Assembly (NCBI GenBank): GCA_013140395.1 | Contig: JABFSY010000168.1 | Coordinates: 1-8,042, forward strand | Direction of reading: 5' to 3' | Source: Cyclobacteriaceae bacterium | GTDB lineage: Bacteria > Bacteroidota > Bacteroidia > Cytophagales > Cyclobacteriaceae | Length of the DNA: 8,042 bases | In this document: positions 6,928 to 8,042 of the stretch, piece by piece | Layout of the letters: the number at the start of each line of letters is the position of its first letter | Position numbering within the stretch: position 1 is the first letter of the stretch | Made by a program: the position numbers and the translations under genes | Notes under the pieces: generated by a model | What the model was told of the DNA's origin: nothing | The model's database searches: none | What the model saw: only the letters and a program-made list of their open reading frames with translations

Positions 6928-7581
6928 GTGTCGCACACCATTGTTACAACTAAATTAAGCATAAACGTACTTGGCGTCACTAAGATATCAATAACGGAGC
7001 AAACTATCGGAGGGGTGTTATTCCCAGCTAATTTTTTAGAAGTATATTTTCAATTGCAAGCTTCCTTTAAGTTGAGATCTAATATCATGATCAGTGGCTT
7101 TTATGGGTTCCAACGAAATGCTCCATTTCAAGAAAACTATACGAATGAACACCGGCCTGGACAGCAATTAATTTGGGTTGTAAGCTTAAAAAAAAACCAT
7201 TTTTATCAACGTTTTCGAGCTGAGGAACGATTCATTCAGGACAAAAGTCACCTGTACTATCAATTTGGCACACGCTGTCGATATCAATTAGGATTGACTC
7301 GTGACTTCGGTTCATCTCATTTTATCAATTTATCGAACGAAATTTTCGCTATTCCTTCTGGACCAAGAAATGCGTTTTTATCAGAGAACATTACCTATAT
7401 AGGGATTGGGAGAAAGGTCAAAAAGGGTAATATAGAGGTTGGTATTGTCTTCAATACAATTGTTCGAAACAGCGACCGCGATCTTCGAAATTTACTATTG
7501 CTTCAATTACAGTGGAGCGGTTCAATGACTCGTATGAAAGATGGGATGGATAACATGACGATGCACATGAGGCATTTCTAA
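6928..7581 (+). CDS. DUF2490-type outer-membrane beta-barrel protein (frame break near 5' end)
   Basis: The intact frame from GTG 6928 gives 217 residues; the natural product very probably begins at ATG 6842 and is about 29 residues longer, with a signal peptide now out of frame. The body matches the DUF2490 pattern: strand-turn-strand repeats with NEHRPGQQLIW, FYQRFRAEERFIQ, YYQFGTRCRYQLGL, FINLSNEIFAI, ITYIGIGRKVKKGNIEVGIVFN and a closing LLLLQLQWS, with many basic and aromatic residues in strands. DUF2490 proteins are predicted outer-membrane barrels of unknown function. The C-terminal 18 residues (200-217) are rich in Met and His (M200, M203, M207, M210, M212, H213, M214, H216) and end in Phe. 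The gene follows the VOC gene after a non-coding 88 bp, and faces the minus-strand gene. As sequenced, product from GTG 6928 would lack export, so it may be non-functional unless the frame is restored. Confidence 0.75.
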   Translation: MSHTIVTTKLSINVLGVTKISITEQTIGGVLFPANFLEVYFQLQASFKLRSNIMISGFYGFQRNAPFQENYTNEHRPGQQLIWVVSLKKNHFYQRFRAEERFIQDKSHLYYQFGTRCRYQLGLTRDFGSSHFINLSNEIFAIPSGPRNAFLSENITYIGIGRKVKKGNIEVGIVFNTIVRNSDRDLRNLLLLQLQWSGSMTRMKDGMDNMTMHMRHF

Positions 7582-7590
7582 ATAAAATAT

Positions 7591-7631
7591 GCCAATAATG
7601 GGCGCAGGATGGTGACCTCTTTTTTATTGGC
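7591..7631. terminator. Inverted repeat between convergent genes, candidate terminator
   Basis: GCCAATAA at 7591-7598 and TTATTGGC at 7624-7631 are perfect 8-bp inverted copies, with a 25-base loop between them that holds only a weak GGTGACC inner pairing. The repeat sits between the stops of the plus-strand DUF2490 gene (7581) and the minus-strand gene (7635). Read on the minus strand it is followed by ATATTTTATTT, so it fits termination of that gene best; on the plus strand the T run lies partly in the right arm rather than after it. The stem is A/T-rich and the loop long, so this is only a candidate. Confidence 0.45.
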
Positions 7632-7634
7632 CAA

Positions 7635-8027
7635 TTATAAGTAATTCACATTCATCGCTACAAAGAATGTTAAAGTCATTATGGTCAGAAGCAGTAGAAC
7701 TACGATTTTATGGATCCACTCGTCTTTTCTATTCAACAAAACGATAAATAAAAGAATAGGAAATAGAACAATTTGCAAGAGTTGATCCCGCAATGAATAT
7801 CCATTAATATAATGATTGTCTATGAAGGAATGAACGGGCAGCAACATCATAAAAAAATAAATTTTTTTGTAATTGCTATAGTAGAATTCCTTCAAGTCGA
7901 ATGGCTTACCTGCCCAACGAACGGGGAACATGACGCGAGCAATTATATATAAGATTACAGGATATAGTATGATGAAAAGGAAAGTAGTTAGTTTCCAATT
8001 TCTATCAGACGCCATACCGTATGTCAC
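7635..8027 (-). CDS. Multi-spanning membrane protein, possibly C-terminal part of an interrupted gene
   Basis: A 130-residue hydrophobic protein from GTG 8027, or 126 residues from ATG 8015. Four membrane segments are visible, at about 13-34 (LTTFLFIILYPVILYIIARV), 55-69, 83-99 (LLQIVLFPILLFIVLL) and 106-125. Between them are the loops FPVRWAGKPFDLKEFYYSNYKK and LLNRKDEWIHK. I do not know a named function, but the segments ILYPVILYIIARVMFP, DLKEFYY and KDEWIHK resemble the C-terminal half of unnamed Bacteroidota membrane proteins of roughly 210-220 residues (memory only). In the same frame immediately upstream is TGA (8028-8030), preceded by codons for I-Q-D-L up to the window edge. The gene may therefore be broken by a stop, or the TGA may end a separate upstream gene. 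It converges on the DUF2490 gene. Confidence 0.6.
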   Translation of the reverse strand: MTYGMASDRNWKLTTFLFIILYPVILYIIARVMFPVRWAGKPFDLKEFYYSNYKKIYFFMMLLPVHSFIDNHYINGYSLRDQLLQIVLFPILLFIVLLNRKDEWIHKIVVLLLLTIMTLTFFVAMNVNYL

Positions 8028-8042
8028 TCACAAGTCTTGAAT

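Overview
The window looks like a moderate-to-low G+C chromosome segment from a Bacteroidota member, most likely Cytophagales-like. Reasons: start codons lack Shine-Dalgarno sequences; signal peptides end in ...AKA|Q and ...NA|Q; a glycosyltransferase/GH57 pair typical of that phylum is present; DUF2490 and DUF1622 proteins occur nearby. The assignment is inferred from gene content only. No RNA genes, CRISPR arrays, insertion sequences or prophage genes are visible.

Layout. Positions 2-2461 hold an alpha-glucan module: a GT4/GT5-like glycogen-synthase-type glycosyltransferase, cut at its N-terminus by the window edge, and 6 bp later a GH57 amylase-family enzyme. After an 88-bp gap, positions 2550-6753 hold five tightly packed plus-strand genes: a MIP/aquaporin-family channel with a Cys/His-rich tail, a GMC flavin oxidoreductase without an export signal, a small secreted beta-barrel-like protein, a DUF1622 membrane protein (4-bp ATGA overlap with the previous gene), and a secreted tandem VOC (glyoxalase-fold) protein with a GTG start. 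Junctions inside this cluster are -4 to +10 bp, so it is very probably one operon, possibly co-transcribed with the glucan module.

Positions 6754-6841 contain no intact gene. A short protein-like fragment and an ATG overlapping the VOC stop suggest a decayed small gene. Positions 6842-7581 encode a DUF2490-type outer-membrane beta-barrel protein whose signal peptide lies one frame away from the body, separated at a run of nine T. On the minus strand, 7635-8027 is a multi-spanning membrane protein that may be the C-terminal half of a longer protein interrupted by TGA. A perfect 8-bp inverted repeat lies between these convergent genes.

How the genes may work together. The GT/GH57 pair should act on glycogen-like glucans in the cytoplasm. 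The MIP channel next to a cytoplasmic GMC oxidoreductase suggests uptake and oxidation of a small uncharged alcohol or polyol; the envelope proteins and secreted VOC protein could belong to the same unknown function. No recognised novel defence or mobile system is present. The most unusual points are the Cys/His-tailed channel in the five-gene operon, the 9-T frame break and the TGA in the membrane protein gene.
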